Positions 50,971 through 59,995 are shown, numbered from the stretch's first letter. The stretch is 64,000 nt of DNA from Sphaerisporangium sp. TRM90804 (GCF_029846175.1 NZ_JARWAC010000013.1:62001-126000), one strand, 5' to 3'. A program made the numbers and translations. The notes: generated from the letters alone by a model not told the origin.

Positions 50971-52695
50971 ATGACGGCACAGGTACAGGTGCTGGTGGTG
51001 GGGGCCGGCCCGGCGGGGCTCACCGTCGCCCTGGCGCTGGCCGGGCAGGGCGTGCGGGTCCGCGTCGTGGACCGCCGGCCCGGAGGGGCGGCGGGCACGG
51101 GCTGCCACATGGTGTGGCCGCGGACGCTGGAGGCGCTGGACCGCGCGGGGCTGCCCGTCGCGCGGCTGGCCCGGCGGGGCCTCACCGTGCGGCGCAAGGT
51201 CTTCCACCTGGGGGAGGAGTCCTTCTCACACGGCCTGGAGGACCCGCGCGGCCTGTGGCCGCTGCCGCTGTCGGTCGAGCAGGCGGTCCTGGAGGAGGAG
51301 CTCGCCGTCGAGGCCGAAGCCCTCGGCGTCCGTGTCGAGCGGTCCGTCGAGGCCGTCGCCGTCGAGCAGGACGCGGCGCGGGCCGTGGTCGAGCTGCGCG
51401 GCCCCGGCGGCGCCGAGCGGGTCACCGCCGGGTGGGTGGTGCTCGCGCAGGGCGGCGCGGACGGGCTGCGCGAGCGGCTGGGGTTCGGCTGGCACGCCGA
51501 GCCGCTGCCCGGAGGCCGGGTCGTGCACATGGACGTCGAGCTGCCCGCAACCGCGGGCCTCGCGCCGTCGTCGGAGTACATCTTCCTCGGCAGGGGCCGC
51601 AGCGCCGGCCTCGTCCCGCTGCCCGGCGGGCGCCACCGCCTGTTCGCCGTCCTCGGCGAGGACGGCGACGTCCCCGGCGCCCCCGGGCCGGGTGCCGCGG
51701 GCGAGGGCACCGGACCCACCCCCGGCCAGGGCGGTCAGCCCGGCACGCCCTGGCCGGGGGTGCCGGACGTGGTGCGCGAGCTCACGGGCATCGAGAAGGG
51801 CATCAGGCACCTCGGCCAGGACTGGTGCTTCCGGCCCCGGCACGGCATCGCGGCCTCGTTCCGGCGGGGCCGCTGCTTCCTGGTCGGCGAGTCCGCGAAG
51901 GCCGCGCCCATGCCGGTGCACGGCATGAACGGCGGGGTCCAGGACGCGTACAACCTGGCGTGGAAGCTCGGCGCGGTGCTGCGCGGCCGGGCGGGGGAGT
52001 GGCTGCTGGACACCTACTCGGCCGAGCGGCGCGCCGTCGCCGAGGACGTCTTCGGCAAGGCAAGGCGCATCCTGGCCTTCGGCACGGCCCCCGACCCCGA
52101 CGCCACGCACGGCGAGCGGGTGCGCCGCCGCCGCCACGACGTGAAGACCGAGCCGCCCCTGCGCTACCACGGCGAGCCGCTGCACCACGACGGGCACGCC
52201 ATGCCGGGCCCGCGGGTGGGCGAGCAGCTGCCCGACGCGCCGGTCGTCACGCCGTCCGGCGCCCCCGGCACCCTGCTGCGTAGCCTGGCCGGCGGGTCCG
52301 CCTGGACCATGCTCGTCATGTGCCGCGACGGCGCCGGCGCCCGGGCGGCCGGGGGCGCCAGGGCGGCGGTCGCGGGCGTGGCGGCGCTGCGGGTCTGCGT
52401 GGTGGGCGCCCTCCCGTGGGAGGGCGCGGCGGAGCTGGACGGGGACGTGATGGTGCGGCTGGGGGATCCGGGCGGTACCGCGCACGCGGCCCTCGAAGTG
52501 CGGGAGCCGGTCGTCTACCTGCTGCGGCCGGACGGCCACATCGGCTACCGGGGCCGGCTCGCCGACCTCAACGGGCTGCGCGCCTACGCCGCCCGGGTGC
52601 TGCGCCCGGGTGTCCCGCGTCCCGCCGCGCCCACCGGGGACCCGATGACGCGGGACGGGGCGGCCCGCCCGCGCGGAAGATCCAGAAACGCTTGA
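50971..52695 (+). CDS. FAD monooxygenase-like protein with altered third FAD motif
   Basis: This 574-residue relative of aromatic hydroxylases has an intact G-A-G-P-A-G (residues 11-16) and G-G-A-D-G (161-165). The motif that is normally G-D-A-A-H reads G-E-S-A-K (306-310), losing both the Asp that holds the FAD ribityl chain and the His. The downstream N-G-G-V-Q-D-A-Y-N-L-A-W-K-L is normal. A Gly/Pro-rich insertion (about 231-263) interrupts the substrate domain. It could be a Baeyer-Villiger-like or ring-opening oxygenase, or a partner of the intact enzyme across the divergent promoter. Confidence 0.82.
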   Translation: MTAQVQVLVVGAGPAGLTVALALAGQGVRVRVVDRRPGGAAGTGCHMVWPRTLEALDRAGLPVARLARRGLTVRRKVFHLGEESFSHGLEDPRGLWPLPLSVEQAVLEEELAVEAEALGVRVERSVEAVAVEQDAARAVVELRGPGGAERVTAGWVVLAQGGADGLRERLGFGWHAEPLPGGRVVHMDVELPATAGLAPSSEYIFLGRGRSAGLVPLPGGRHRLFAVLGEDGDVPGAPGPGAAGEGTGPTPGQGGQPGTPWPGVPDVVRELTGIEKGIRHLGQDWCFRPRHGIAASFRRGRCFLVGESAKAAPMPVHGMNGGVQDAYNLAWKLGAVLRGRAGEWLLDTYSAERRAVAEDVFGKARRILAFGTAPDPDATHGERVRRRRHDVKTEPPLRYHGEPLHHDGHAMPGPRVGEQLPDAPVVTPSGAPGTLLRSLAGGSAWTMLVMCRDGAGARAAGGARAAVAGVAALRVCVVGALPWEGAAELDGDVMVRLGDPGGTAHAALEVREPVVYLLRPDGHIGYRGRLADLNGLRAYAARVLRPGVPRPAAPTGDPMTRDGAARPRGRSRNA

Positions 52696-52709
52696 GGCGC
52701 GCTCGGCTA
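52692..52709 (+). promoter_or_regulatory. SARP-type box before small membrane protein gene
   Basis: TTGAG at 52692 and TCGGC at 52703 are 11 bp apart, overlapping the FAD enzyme stop and 52-69 bp upstream of the next gene. The second element is a weak match. Confidence 0.35.
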
Positions 52710-52760
52710 TGTCGGTTTACTTGGGACGCCCGGTGAACGGCGTACGAAGAGGAGCCCTGT

Positions 52761-53216
52761 ATGAGCAGTCAGCCGTCCCCTCAGTTATCTGGGCCGTCCG
52801 CGGTGCTGCGGCTGTGGCCGTGGAAGGCCGCGGCCGGCACCGCCCTGGTGGTCGCCGTCGCCTGGTTCGCGCTGGCGGCCTCCGGGGGTGACGTGCGGGC
52901 CATCATCGTGGCCAGCCCCGTCTGCCTGGGGCTGGTGGTGTTCTTCCTGCTCGGCGGCATCATCGCGGTGGCCTCCGAGCCCGCGGGCGAGCGGCGGGAC
53001 GCCCGGGCGTGGGCGCTGCGCCACCCGTGGGCCTTCGCGCTGTGGCCGGCGCTGGCGACGGCCGTCCTGGTGTTCGTCGTCCGCAGGCTGCTCGACCTGT
53101 GGAACCTGAACGAGACCCTGCTCAGCAGCGCGCTCGACGGCCTGGGCCGCGCCGCCGCCGTGCTCGTCTGCGTGGCCCTCACCGCGCTGGCCGCCCGCCG
53201 CGGGCAGAAGGGCTGA
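52761..53216 (+). CDS. Small integral membrane protein, unknown
   Basis: This 151-residue protein has about four hydrophobic segments (near 27-42, 48-68, 90-107, 128-145) separated by charged loops, and a GAGGAG ribosome site. I recognise no family motif. It lies between an oxygenase gene and a secreted beta-propeller gene, with weak SARP-like repeats in front. Possible roles are transport support or membrane anchoring of an enzyme complex, both speculative. Confidence 0.75.
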   Translation: MSSQPSPQLSGPSAVLRLWPWKAAAGTALVVAVAWFALAASGGDVRAIIVASPVCLGLVVFFLLGGIIAVASEPAGERRDARAWALRHPWAFALWPALATAVLVFVVRRLLDLWNLNETLLSSALDGLGRAAAVLVCVALTALAARRGQKG

Positions 53217-53333
53217 CCGCCCCCGCCGAGCCCGCCGCCCCCTGATCGGCGGGCGGAGCGGCGTCCCGGCGCTCGCTCGCGCCGTGACGCCCGGGCGCCG
53301 GCGTGCCCGCCGCCCCGGTCCTGGCCGTTCCTT

Positions 53334-53351
53334 TCGAGTGTGTTTCGAGGC
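53334..53351 (+). promoter_or_regulatory. SARP-type box before the BNR propeller gene
   Basis: TTTCGAG occurs at 53332 and again at 53343, exactly 11 bp apart. It is one of the best-matched pairs in the window. The distance to the gene start at 53452 is about 100 bp. The remainder of the 235-base gap shows nothing else. Confidence 0.6.
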
Positions 53352-53451
53352 CGTCACTAGGCGGCGCCGACAGGCTGCGTCGGCAGACAGCCGCCTGCCC
53401 GGCGTGTGACCGGTGACGCGCGGCGATCCACCTTCTCGAGGGAGCGAACCT

Positions 53452-54960
53452 GTGAAGAGCAGCCGTGTCGCCGCTTTCGGCGCGGCGACGGGCGCCCTGC
53501 TCATGAGCCTCACGCTCATGACGGCCCCGGGCACCGCCCACGCCTCCACCTGGGACCAGCCGGTACGCCTGTCGGACGCGAGCCCGTTCGCGAGCTGCAC
53601 GGCCGACACCGTCCCCGGCGACTCCTACACCCTCAACACCGAGTCCGAGTCGACCGTCGCCGTCCATCCGTGGAACCCGCTCGTCACGGCGGTCGCCTGG
53701 CGCCAGGACCTGTGGGCGACCGGCAGCTCCCGCGGCATCGTGGTCGCCTCCACCAAGAACGGCGGGATCACCTGGAAGAAGACCGTGCTCCCCGGCGTCT
53801 CGGAGTGCTCGGGCGGGCAGGGCCGCGTCACCAACCCCTGGCTGCAGTTCGGCGCCGACGGCACCCTGCACGCCACCGTCACGATCTTCGGCGGCGACCG
53901 GTCGATCGTCGCGGCCCTGCGCTCCACCGACGCCGGCTCCACCTGGAGCGCGCCGGCCGCGCTGTCGAGCGACGTCATGCCGCGCTTCTGGAGCGACAAG
54001 CAGACCGTCACCACCGACCCGCGCGACCCGCGCCGCGTGTACGTCGTCTGGAACCGGCGCGACCGCGAGCTCGACTTCCACGAGGTCCTGTTCGCCCGCA
54101 GCGACGACGCCGGCCGCACCTGGCGGCCCACCCGCTCGATCTACCGCCCGCAGACCCCCGGCGCGGGCACGGTCGGCAACCAGATCGCCGTGCTGCCCAA
54201 CGGCGACCTGGTCAACGTCTTCGTGGAGAACGAGCACGCCATCGGCGGCGCCCCCTACCCGGCACCCGTCCAGGAGCGGGTCGCCGTGATGCGGTCCAGC
54301 GACCGCGGCGCCACCTGGACCGAACCGGTGAGCGTCCCGGGCACCTTCATCGTCGGCCAGCCCCTGCTGCCCGACACCCCCTGGGTGCCGGTGATGGCGC
54401 CGGGCATCGTGCCCGACATCGCCGCCGACCGGCTCACCGGCACGCTCTACCTGGTCTGGGGCGACGCGACCATGTCCGGCAGCTACAGCGGCGTCGCGCT
54501 GTCCACCTCCTCCGACGGCGGGCGCACCTGGAGCACCCCGCGCAAGATCAACCAGACGCCCGAGTCGCCGCCGTTCGGCAGCGGGCAGGCGTTCCTGACG
54601 CAGGTCGAGACCACGATCACCGGCGCCGTCGGCATCAGCTACTACGACTTCCGCAACAACACCGCCGACCCCGGCGCGACCACCGACGTGTGGCTGTCCA
54701 CCTGCCGTGCCCGCTGCTCGGCCGCCGACGCCCGCTGGCAGGAGGAGCACCTGGCCGGGCCCTTCGACCTCGGCCAGGCCCCGATGTGGTTCGGCGGCCC
54801 CTACGTCGGCTCCTTCGTGGGCCTGTCCCACACGCTCACCGGCTTCGTGCACGCCCCCATCACCACCACGGGCGACCCGGCGAACCCGACCGACGTGTCG
54901 CTGGCGCGATCGAGTTTCAAGCCAGCCTTGAGCGCCGGCTCGGATGCTCCCTCTCGATGA
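53452..54960 (+). CDS. Secreted BNR-repeat (sialidase-like) beta-propeller protein
   Basis: This 502-residue exported protein starts at GTG 53452 after GAGGGAG. The signal peptide ends at A-H-A (about residue 30). Five Asp-box turns (S-x-D-x-G-x-T-W type) are visible: K-N-G-G-I-T-W, T-D-A-G-S-T-W, D-D-A-G-R-T-W, S-D-R-G-A-T-W and S-D-G-G-R-T-W. They indicate a six-bladed sialidase/neuraminidase fold. I cannot confirm the arginine triad of true sialidases. A secreted propeller inside an aromatic PKS cluster is unusual. The SARP-type box in front suggests that it is part of the regulon. Confidence 0.82.
   Translation: MKSSRVAAFGAATGALLMSLTLMTAPGTAHASTWDQPVRLSDASPFASCTADTVPGDSYTLNTESESTVAVHPWNPLVTAVAWRQDLWATGSSRGIVVASTKNGGITWKKTVLPGVSECSGGQGRVTNPWLQFGADGTLHATVTIFGGDRSIVAALRSTDAGSTWSAPAALSSDVMPRFWSDKQTVTTDPRDPRRVYVVWNRRDRELDFHEVLFARSDDAGRTWRPTRSIYRPQTPGAGTVGNQIAVLPNGDLVNVFVENEHAIGGAPYPAPVQERVAVMRSSDRGATWTEPVSVPGTFIVGQPLLPDTPWVPVMAPGIVPDIAADRLTGTLYLVWGDATMSGSYSGVALSTSSDGGRTWSTPRKINQTPESPPFGSGQAFLTQVETTITGAVGISYYDFRNNTADPGATTDVWLSTCRARCSAADARWQEEHLAGPFDLGQAPMWFGGPYVGSFVGLSHTLTGFVHAPITTTGDPANPTDVSLARSSFKPALSAGSDAPSR
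54917..54934 (+). promoter_or_regulatory. SARP-type box inside the propeller gene end
   Basis: TCAAG (54917) and TTGAG (54928) are 11 bp apart, with TCGAG at 54910 just before. They lie 57-74 bp upstream of the methyltransferase gene at 54991, which heads the glycosyltransferase operon. Confidence 0.4.
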
Positions 54961-54990
54961 CTTCGGTCCCGGAACGGAAGAGGTGCTGAC

Positions 54991-55734
54991 ATGCTCGCGG
55001 AAATGCTGGCTCGCTCAGGGCACAAGATTCTCGGTGAGCAGCCCCCGGACGGGGCGAAATACTGGGCGGCCCGCTTCTGGGACCGCGACCTGGCCGAGCG
55101 CGACCCCCTGCTCGGCGAGCACTACCGGGCGCAGAAGGCCGACCTGGCGCAGGTGATCGAGAAGTACGCCAGGGACGCCGACCGGGTGATCGAGTTCGCC
55201 TGCGGCACGGGCGAGTTCACCGGGATGATGGCCCGGCTGAGCCTGGCCAAGGAGATCGTCGCGCTGGACATCTCGGCGCAGGGCCTGGAGAAGACCCGCG
55301 CGCGGGTCGGCCACCCCGGCCTGCGCACGGTGCTCGGCGACTTCTGGGAGGACCACGACCTCGGCACGGCCGACGTGGTGATGTGCGTCGACGCCATCCA
55401 CCACATCGGCGACCCGCGGCGGGTCATGGAGCGCATGAAGTCGTTCGTGCGCCCCGGCGGTGTGTTCATCGGCAACCTGTGGACGGTCGACAACTTCCAC
55501 GAGTTCCAGCGGCAGCGGTACGGCGCCCTGTGGCACCTGGGCCGCTCGGCGATGTTCCTGGGCAGCGCCATGGTGATCAAGGCGTCCGGCGGGCGGCTGC
55601 GCAGCGGCTCCTACCGCACCCGCCTGATGCGCACGTCCGAGATCGAGCCGCTGCTGCGCAGCGTGTTCGGCGAGGTCCTGCACGTCTGCGCGGACCGCTA
55701 CTTCGTCAGCTTCGCCTGCCGGGTCGAGGGCTGA
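54991..55734 (+). CDS. Class I SAM-dependent methyltransferase
   Basis: This 247-residue methyltransferase has the SAM loop V-I-E-F-A-C-G-T-G-E-F-T (about residues 66-77), the acidic L-D-I-S-A end of strand 2 and the D-A-I-H-H-I-G segment. A roughly 60-residue N-terminal cap holds a K-Y-W-A-A-R-F-W helix. Substrate could be the aglycone or a sugar hydroxyl. It is the first gene of a rightward operon with the metallo-hydrolase, epimerase and two glycosyltransferases. Confidence 0.83.
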   Translation: MLAEMLARSGHKILGEQPPDGAKYWAARFWDRDLAERDPLLGEHYRAQKADLAQVIEKYARDADRVIEFACGTGEFTGMMARLSLAKEIVALDISAQGLEKTRARVGHPGLRTVLGDFWEDHDLGTADVVMCVDAIHHIGDPRRVMERMKSFVRPGGVFIGNLWTVDNFHEFQRQRYGALWHLGRSAMFLGSAMVIKASGGRLRSGSYRTRLMRTSEIEPLLRSVFGEVLHVCADRYFVSFACRVEG

Positions 55735-55742
55735 AGCGCGCG

Positions 55743-56441
55743 ATGAGGCTGTATCTCATCCCGGTCGCCGAGATCGCGGCCACCGGCGGGCCGGTCCCGG
55801 TGTACCTCATCCGCACGGATGAGGGCGCGAACGTGCTCGTCGACACCGGGTACGCCCGCGACCGGGCCGGCCTGCCCGGCCCGGTCAAGGCGGAGCCCGG
55901 GGCCGACGTCGTCAGCCGGCTGGCGGGGCTGGGGGTGCGGCCGGACGACGTCCACTACGTGGTCTGCTCGCACTTCGACCCCGACCACGCCGGCAACCAC
56001 GACGCGTTCCCCTCGGCCGAGTTCGTGGTGCAGAGGCGCCACGACGAGCTGGCCCGCTCGCGAGCCGTGCCGCGGCTGGAGATGTGCAGGGCCAGCTGGG
56101 ACCACCCCGGGTTGAAGTACAGCCTCGTCGACGGCGACACCGAGCTGGTGCCCGGGGTCGAGCTGGTGGAGTCGAGCGGTCACGTCGAAGGCCACCAGTC
56201 GGTCCTCGTGCGCCTGCCGGAGACGGGCCCGGTGCTGCTCGCGGTGGACGCCGTCCCCGAGCAGGCCGCGGCCGACCCCGCGACCCGGCGCATCTACCCG
56301 TTCGACCTGGACGAACAGGCCACCCGGGCCTCCACGGCCCGGCTGGCCCGGCTCGCCCGGGACGAGAAGGCCCTGGTCGTCTACGGGCACGACGCCCGCC
56401 AGTGGCGGGACCTGCGGACATGGCCCGGCTACCTGAGCTAG
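55743..56441 (+). CDS. Metallo-beta-lactamase-fold hydrolase (possible ActIV-like cyclase/thioesterase)
   Basis: This 232-residue MBL-fold protein has the dinuclear zinc motif S-H-F-D-P-D-H-A-G-N-H (H77, D79, D81, H82). A later S-S-G-H-V-E-G-H-Q gives a third His and D-A-V-P the bridging Asp. It resembles the lactonase branch of the fold. ActIV of actinorhodin is an MBL-type cyclase/thioesterase that closes the second ring and releases the chain, so such a role is plausible here. Only the genomic context suggests it. It starts eight bases after the methyltransferase stop. Confidence 0.8.
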   Translation: MRLYLIPVAEIAATGGPVPVYLIRTDEGANVLVDTGYARDRAGLPGPVKAEPGADVVSRLAGLGVRPDDVHYVVCSHFDPDHAGNHDAFPSAEFVVQRRHDELARSRAVPRLEMCRASWDHPGLKYSLVDGDTELVPGVELVESSGHVEGHQSVLVRLPETGPVLLAVDAVPEQAAADPATRRIYPFDLDEQATRASTARLARLARDEKALVVYGHDARQWRDLRTWPGYLS

Positions 56442-56475
56442 GCCCGCCGCGCGACGGAGAGAGGGAAGGTGGCGT

Positions 56476-57525
56476 ATGCGGCAGAAGCGCGTTCTGCTGA
56501 CCGGCGGAGCCGGGTTCATCGGAACACACGTCCTGTCGGCCCTGCTGGCCGAGGGACACGAGGTACGGATCATCGACGCCCTGCTGCCCAACGTCCACCG
56601 CGTCCGGCCGCCCGAGCCGCCCGCGGGCGTGGAGTTCGTGCACGGCGACCTGCGCGACCCCGAGGTGGTGGCCGCCGCGCTGCGCGGCGTGGACGTTGTC
56701 TGCCACCAGGCGGCCCTGGTGGGGCGCGGCCGGGAGATCCTGGAGGCGCCGGGGTACGCCGGGTGCAACGACCTGGCCACGGCGGTGCTGCTGGCGGCCA
56801 TGGCCGAGGCGGGCCTGCGGCACATCGTGCACGGCAGCTCGGTGGTCATCTACGGCGAGAACCGCTACTCCTGCCCCAAGGACGGGACGGTGGCCCCCGG
56901 CCCCCGCCGCGTCGCCGACCTGGACGCCGGGCGCTTCGACCCGGCCTGCCCCGACTGCGGGGAGGAGATCGCGCTCATCCCCTCCACCGAGGACACCCGC
57001 CCCGACCCGCGCAACGTGTACGGGGTCACCAAGTACGCGCAGGAGCTCCTGGTCGCCGTTTGGGCCAGGGAGGTCGGCGGCACCGCCATCGCGCTGCGCT
57101 ACCACAACGTGTACGGGCCCGGCATGCCGCTGGACTCGGCCTACTCGGGGGTGGCCTCGACGTTCCGGTCCGCGGTCGAGAAGGGCCAGGCGCCGCGCGT
57201 CTACGAGGACGGCGGCCCGACACGCGACTTCGTGCACGTGCGCGACGTCGCGGCGGCCAACGTCGCCGCCCTGGGCCAGTCGTCGCCGGGCATGCGCGCC
57301 TACAACGTCGCCAGCGGCGAGCCGCGCCCGATCAGGGCGCTGGCCGAGGCGCTCTCGGCCGCGGCGGGCGCGCCGGCGCCGGTGATGACCGGCCAGTACC
57401 GGCTGGGCGACGCCCGGCACATCGTCGCCACGCCCGACCGGCTCAGGCGCGAGCTGGGCTGGGCCCCGCGGGTCGACTTCGAGACCGGCGTCAAGGAGTT
57501 CGCCACCCAGTCAATGCGGGGGTGA
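56476..57525 (+). CDS. NAD-dependent sugar-nucleotide 4-epimerase-like protein
   Basis: This 349-residue extended SDR has L-T-G-G-A-G-F-I-G-T-H (residues 8-18), the catalytic Y-G-V-T-K (about 185) and R-D-F-V-H-V-R-D-V. Between them a roughly 45-residue insertion carries N-R-Y-S-C-P-K-D-G and P-A-C-P-D-C-G, four cysteines in two pairs. This is the pattern I associate with dTDP-L-rhamnose 4-epimerase-like enzymes. Since no RmlC or RmlD is visible, the substrate may be a D-configured deoxysugar. It is in the same operon as the two glycosyltransferases that follow. Confidence 0.8.
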   Translation: MRQKRVLLTGGAGFIGTHVLSALLAEGHEVRIIDALLPNVHRVRPPEPPAGVEFVHGDLRDPEVVAAALRGVDVVCHQAALVGRGREILEAPGYAGCNDLATAVLLAAMAEAGLRHIVHGSSVVIYGENRYSCPKDGTVAPGPRRVADLDAGRFDPACPDCGEEIALIPSTEDTRPDPRNVYGVTKYAQELLVAVWAREVGGTAIALRYHNVYGPGMPLDSAYSGVASTFRSAVEKGQAPRVYEDGGPTRDFVHVRDVAAANVAALGQSSPGMRAYNVASGEPRPIRALAEALSAAAGAPAPVMTGQYRLGDARHIVATPDRLRRELGWAPRVDFETGVKEFATQSMRG

Positions 57526-57589
57526 GGCCCGCCCGGCCCGTGCCTCGCGGCGACCGCCATACGCACACCCACGATTGGTGATGTTCACG

Positions 57590-58765
57590 ATGCGAGTGCT
57601 GTTCGTCTCCGTTCCCTGGCCCACCCACTTCCACGCCATGGTGCCGCTGGCCTGGGCCTTCCGCGCGGCCGGGCACGAGGTCAGGGTCGCCAGCGGGCCC
57701 GCCCTGGCCCCGGCCATAGCCCAGGCCGGGCTGCCGGCGGTGCTCACCGGCGCCGACTTCGACTTCGTCCCGCTCTTCCGCGAGCAGGCCGCGTCGCTGT
57801 ACGACCTCGACTGGAGCGCGCTGTCGGCCGCCGAGGTCGAGGAGCGCACCACGCGGATGCTGGACATCTTCGCCCGGATCTCCGACGCGATGCTCGACGA
57901 CCTGGTGGACTACGCCCGGTCGTGGCGGCCCGACCTGATCGTCTACGAGCCCACCATGGTGGCGGCGCCCATCGCCGCCACCGTGCTCGGCGTGCCCAAG
58001 GTCAGGCACCTGTGGGGGCCGGACATCACCTACGACGCCGACGCCCTGCAGGGCAAGGTGCTCGGCGGCATGCTGGAGCGGTACGGGCTGACCGGCCTGG
58101 AGACGCTCGGCGATCTCACCGTCGACCCCGGCCCGCTCGCCATGCAGGTCGAGGCGGCGTGGACCCGCCAGCCCATGCGGTACGTGCCCTACAACGGCCC
58201 CGGCGTCATGCCCGCGTGGCTGGCCGAGCCGCCGTCGCGGCGGCGCGTGCTGGTGACGTGGGGCACGTCCATGGTCTACCTCGGCGGGGCGAAGGTGTTC
58301 CTGCTGCCGCACGCGGTGGCCGCGCTGTCGGAGCTGGACGTGGAGGTGGTGGCCGCCATCGCCCCCGACCAGCGCGACCTGCTCGGCGACCTGCCGGAGG
58401 GGACGCGGGTGGTGGAGTCGGTGCCGCTGCACATGCTGCTGCCGAGCTGCGACGCGCTGGTGCAGCACGGCGGGAGCGGCACCACGCTGACCGCCACGGC
58501 CTGCGGCGTGCCGCAGCTCGTCGTCGGCCAGTCGCCCGACCAGGTGCTGCTCGCCTCCCAGGTCGCGGGCGCCGGCTCGGGCCTGATGCTGATCCCCAAG
58601 GACTCCGGGATCGAGGAGGTCAAGGCGCGGATACGTGAGATGACCGGCCGGCTGCTGGAGGAGGAGTCCTTCCGCGCCACCGCGCGCAAGCTGCGCGAGG
58701 AGCTGGAGGGGCAGCCGACCCCGGCCGGCCTGGTGCCCGTGCTCGAGAAGCTCGCGAAGGGGTGA
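57590..58765 (+). CDS. EryCIII-type glycosyltransferase
   Basis: This 391-residue GT-B glycosyltransferase has P-T-H-F-H-A-M-V-P-L-A-W-A at the N-terminus with the catalytic His and the nucleotide-sugar site LVQHGGSGTTLTATACGVP near residue 300. It forms a tandem pair with the gene at 58771 and is clearly paralogous to those at 27639 and 62867. The ATG at 57590 matches paralogue starts; an ATG at 57581 is possible. The acceptor and donor are unknown. No P450-like helper protein of the EryCII type is seen nearby. Confidence 0.9.
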   Translation: MRVLFVSVPWPTHFHAMVPLAWAFRAAGHEVRVASGPALAPAIAQAGLPAVLTGADFDFVPLFREQAASLYDLDWSALSAAEVEERTTRMLDIFARISDAMLDDLVDYARSWRPDLIVYEPTMVAAPIAATVLGVPKVRHLWGPDITYDADALQGKVLGGMLERYGLTGLETLGDLTVDPGPLAMQVEAAWTRQPMRYVPYNGPGVMPAWLAEPPSRRRVLVTWGTSMVYLGGAKVFLLPHAVAALSELDVEVVAAIAPDQRDLLGDLPEGTRVVESVPLHMLLPSCDALVQHGGSGTTLTATACGVPQLVVGQSPDQVLLASQVAGAGSGLMLIPKDSGIEEVKARIREMTGRLLEEESFRATARKLREELEGQPTPAGLVPVLEKLAKG

Positions 58766-58770
58766 CGTCG

Positions 58771-59949
58771 ATGCGCGTACTGTTCGCCACGTGGGCGTGG
58801 TCGACCCACTACTACCCCATGGTGCCGCTGGCGTGGGCCTGCCGCGCCCAGGGACACGACGTGCGGGTGGCCAGCCAGCCCGAGCTGGCCCCTGTCATCG
58901 TCGGCACCGGCATGCCCGCCGTCCGCGTCGGCCGCGACCTGGACGCCGGCACGTGGTACCGCACGAGGATCAACCCGATGATGGACTACGGCGCGGACGC
59001 CGCCCGCACGCCCGAGGAGCGAAGGGCCCGCGACCGCGAGCGGCACCTGACCTCGCTCGGCCTGTACGCCGCCCTGATGGAGGCGATGGCCGAGGACCTG
59101 CTGGCGTTCGCCAGGGCCTGGCGGCCGGACGTCATCGTGCACGACCCGCTGACGTGGGCGGCGCCGCTCGCGGCGCAGGAGATCGGCGTGCCGTCGGTGC
59201 GCAACCTGTTCGGCCCCGACATCGGCTACTGGTTCAGGCCCGAGGGCGAGGGCGTGCTGACCTCGCTGATGGAGCGCATGGACTGCAAGGAGCCGAACAC
59301 GCTGGGAGACCTGACCGTCGACCCGTGCCCGCCGATGCTCCAGGCCGACGCGCCGGTCGCCCGGAGCCGCTTCCGCTACGTGCCGTTCACCGGGCTGAGC
59401 GCGGTGCCGCCGCGCGCGCACGAACGGCCGGCCCGGCGCAGGGTCTGCCTCACCTGGGGCACCTCCACCGACCGGCTCACCGGCGAGGCGTCGTTCCTGC
59501 CGGGGGACGTGACCGCGGCCGTCTCGGCACTCGACGCCGAGGTGGTGATCGCCATCACCGCCCGGCAGCGCGGCATGCTGCCCGAGCTGCCCGGGCACGT
59601 GCGCGTCGTGGAGTCGGTGCCGCTGGACGCCCTGCTGCCCACCTGCGACGCCGTGGTGCACCAGGGCGGCGGCGGCACGACGCTCACCGCCGCCAAGTAC
59701 GGTGTGCCGCAGCTCCACCTGCCGCAGCTCCCCGACCAGATGGTCAACTCGCGGCACCTGGCCTCGACCGGGGCGGGCGTGCTGCTGCGGGCCGACGAGG
59801 CGTCGTATGAGCAGGTCCACCGGTACGCGAGCGACCTGCTCGCCCCGGACTCCTCCTACCGCGCCGCCGCCGCGGCCCTGGCCGCCGACATCGAGGCCCA
59901 GCCGCCGCTGTCGTCGGTGGTGGGCACCATCGCCGGCCTGGCAGCCTGA
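58771..59949 (+). CDS. EryCIII-type glycosyltransferase (tandem paralogue)
   Basis: This 392-residue enzyme is of the same subfamily as its upstream neighbour. It has S-T-H-Y-Y-P-M-V-P-L-A-W-A at the start and VVHQGGGGTTLTAAKYGVP in the C-terminal domain. The ATG at 58771 has AAGGGG nine bases upstream. A GTG at 58762 overlaps the previous stop and is a weaker alternative. The tandem arrangement suggests duplication followed by specialisation for successive sugars. A terminator follows. Confidence 0.9.
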   Translation: MRVLFATWAWSTHYYPMVPLAWACRAQGHDVRVASQPELAPVIVGTGMPAVRVGRDLDAGTWYRTRINPMMDYGADAARTPEERRARDRERHLTSLGLYAALMEAMAEDLLAFARAWRPDVIVHDPLTWAAPLAAQEIGVPSVRNLFGPDIGYWFRPEGEGVLTSLMERMDCKEPNTLGDLTVDPCPPMLQADAPVARSRFRYVPFTGLSAVPPRAHERPARRRVCLTWGTSTDRLTGEASFLPGDVTAAVSALDAEVVIAITARQRGMLPELPGHVRVVESVPLDALLPTCDAVVHQGGGGTTLTAAKYGVPQLHLPQLPDQMVNSRHLASTGAGVLLRADEASYEQVHRYASDLLAPDSSYRAAAAALAADIEAQPPLSSVVGTIAGLAA

Positions 59950-59960
59950 CCCGCGTCCGA

Positions 59961-59986
59961 AGCCCCGGCCGTCCCCGGCCGGGGCT
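59961..59986. terminator. Hairpin between convergent genes
   Basis: AGCCCCGGCC pairs perfectly with GGCCGGGGCT across a six-base loop. It can end both the rightward glycosyltransferase operon and the leftward SDR gene. Confidence 0.7.
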
Positions 59987-59995
59987 CCGGCACGC

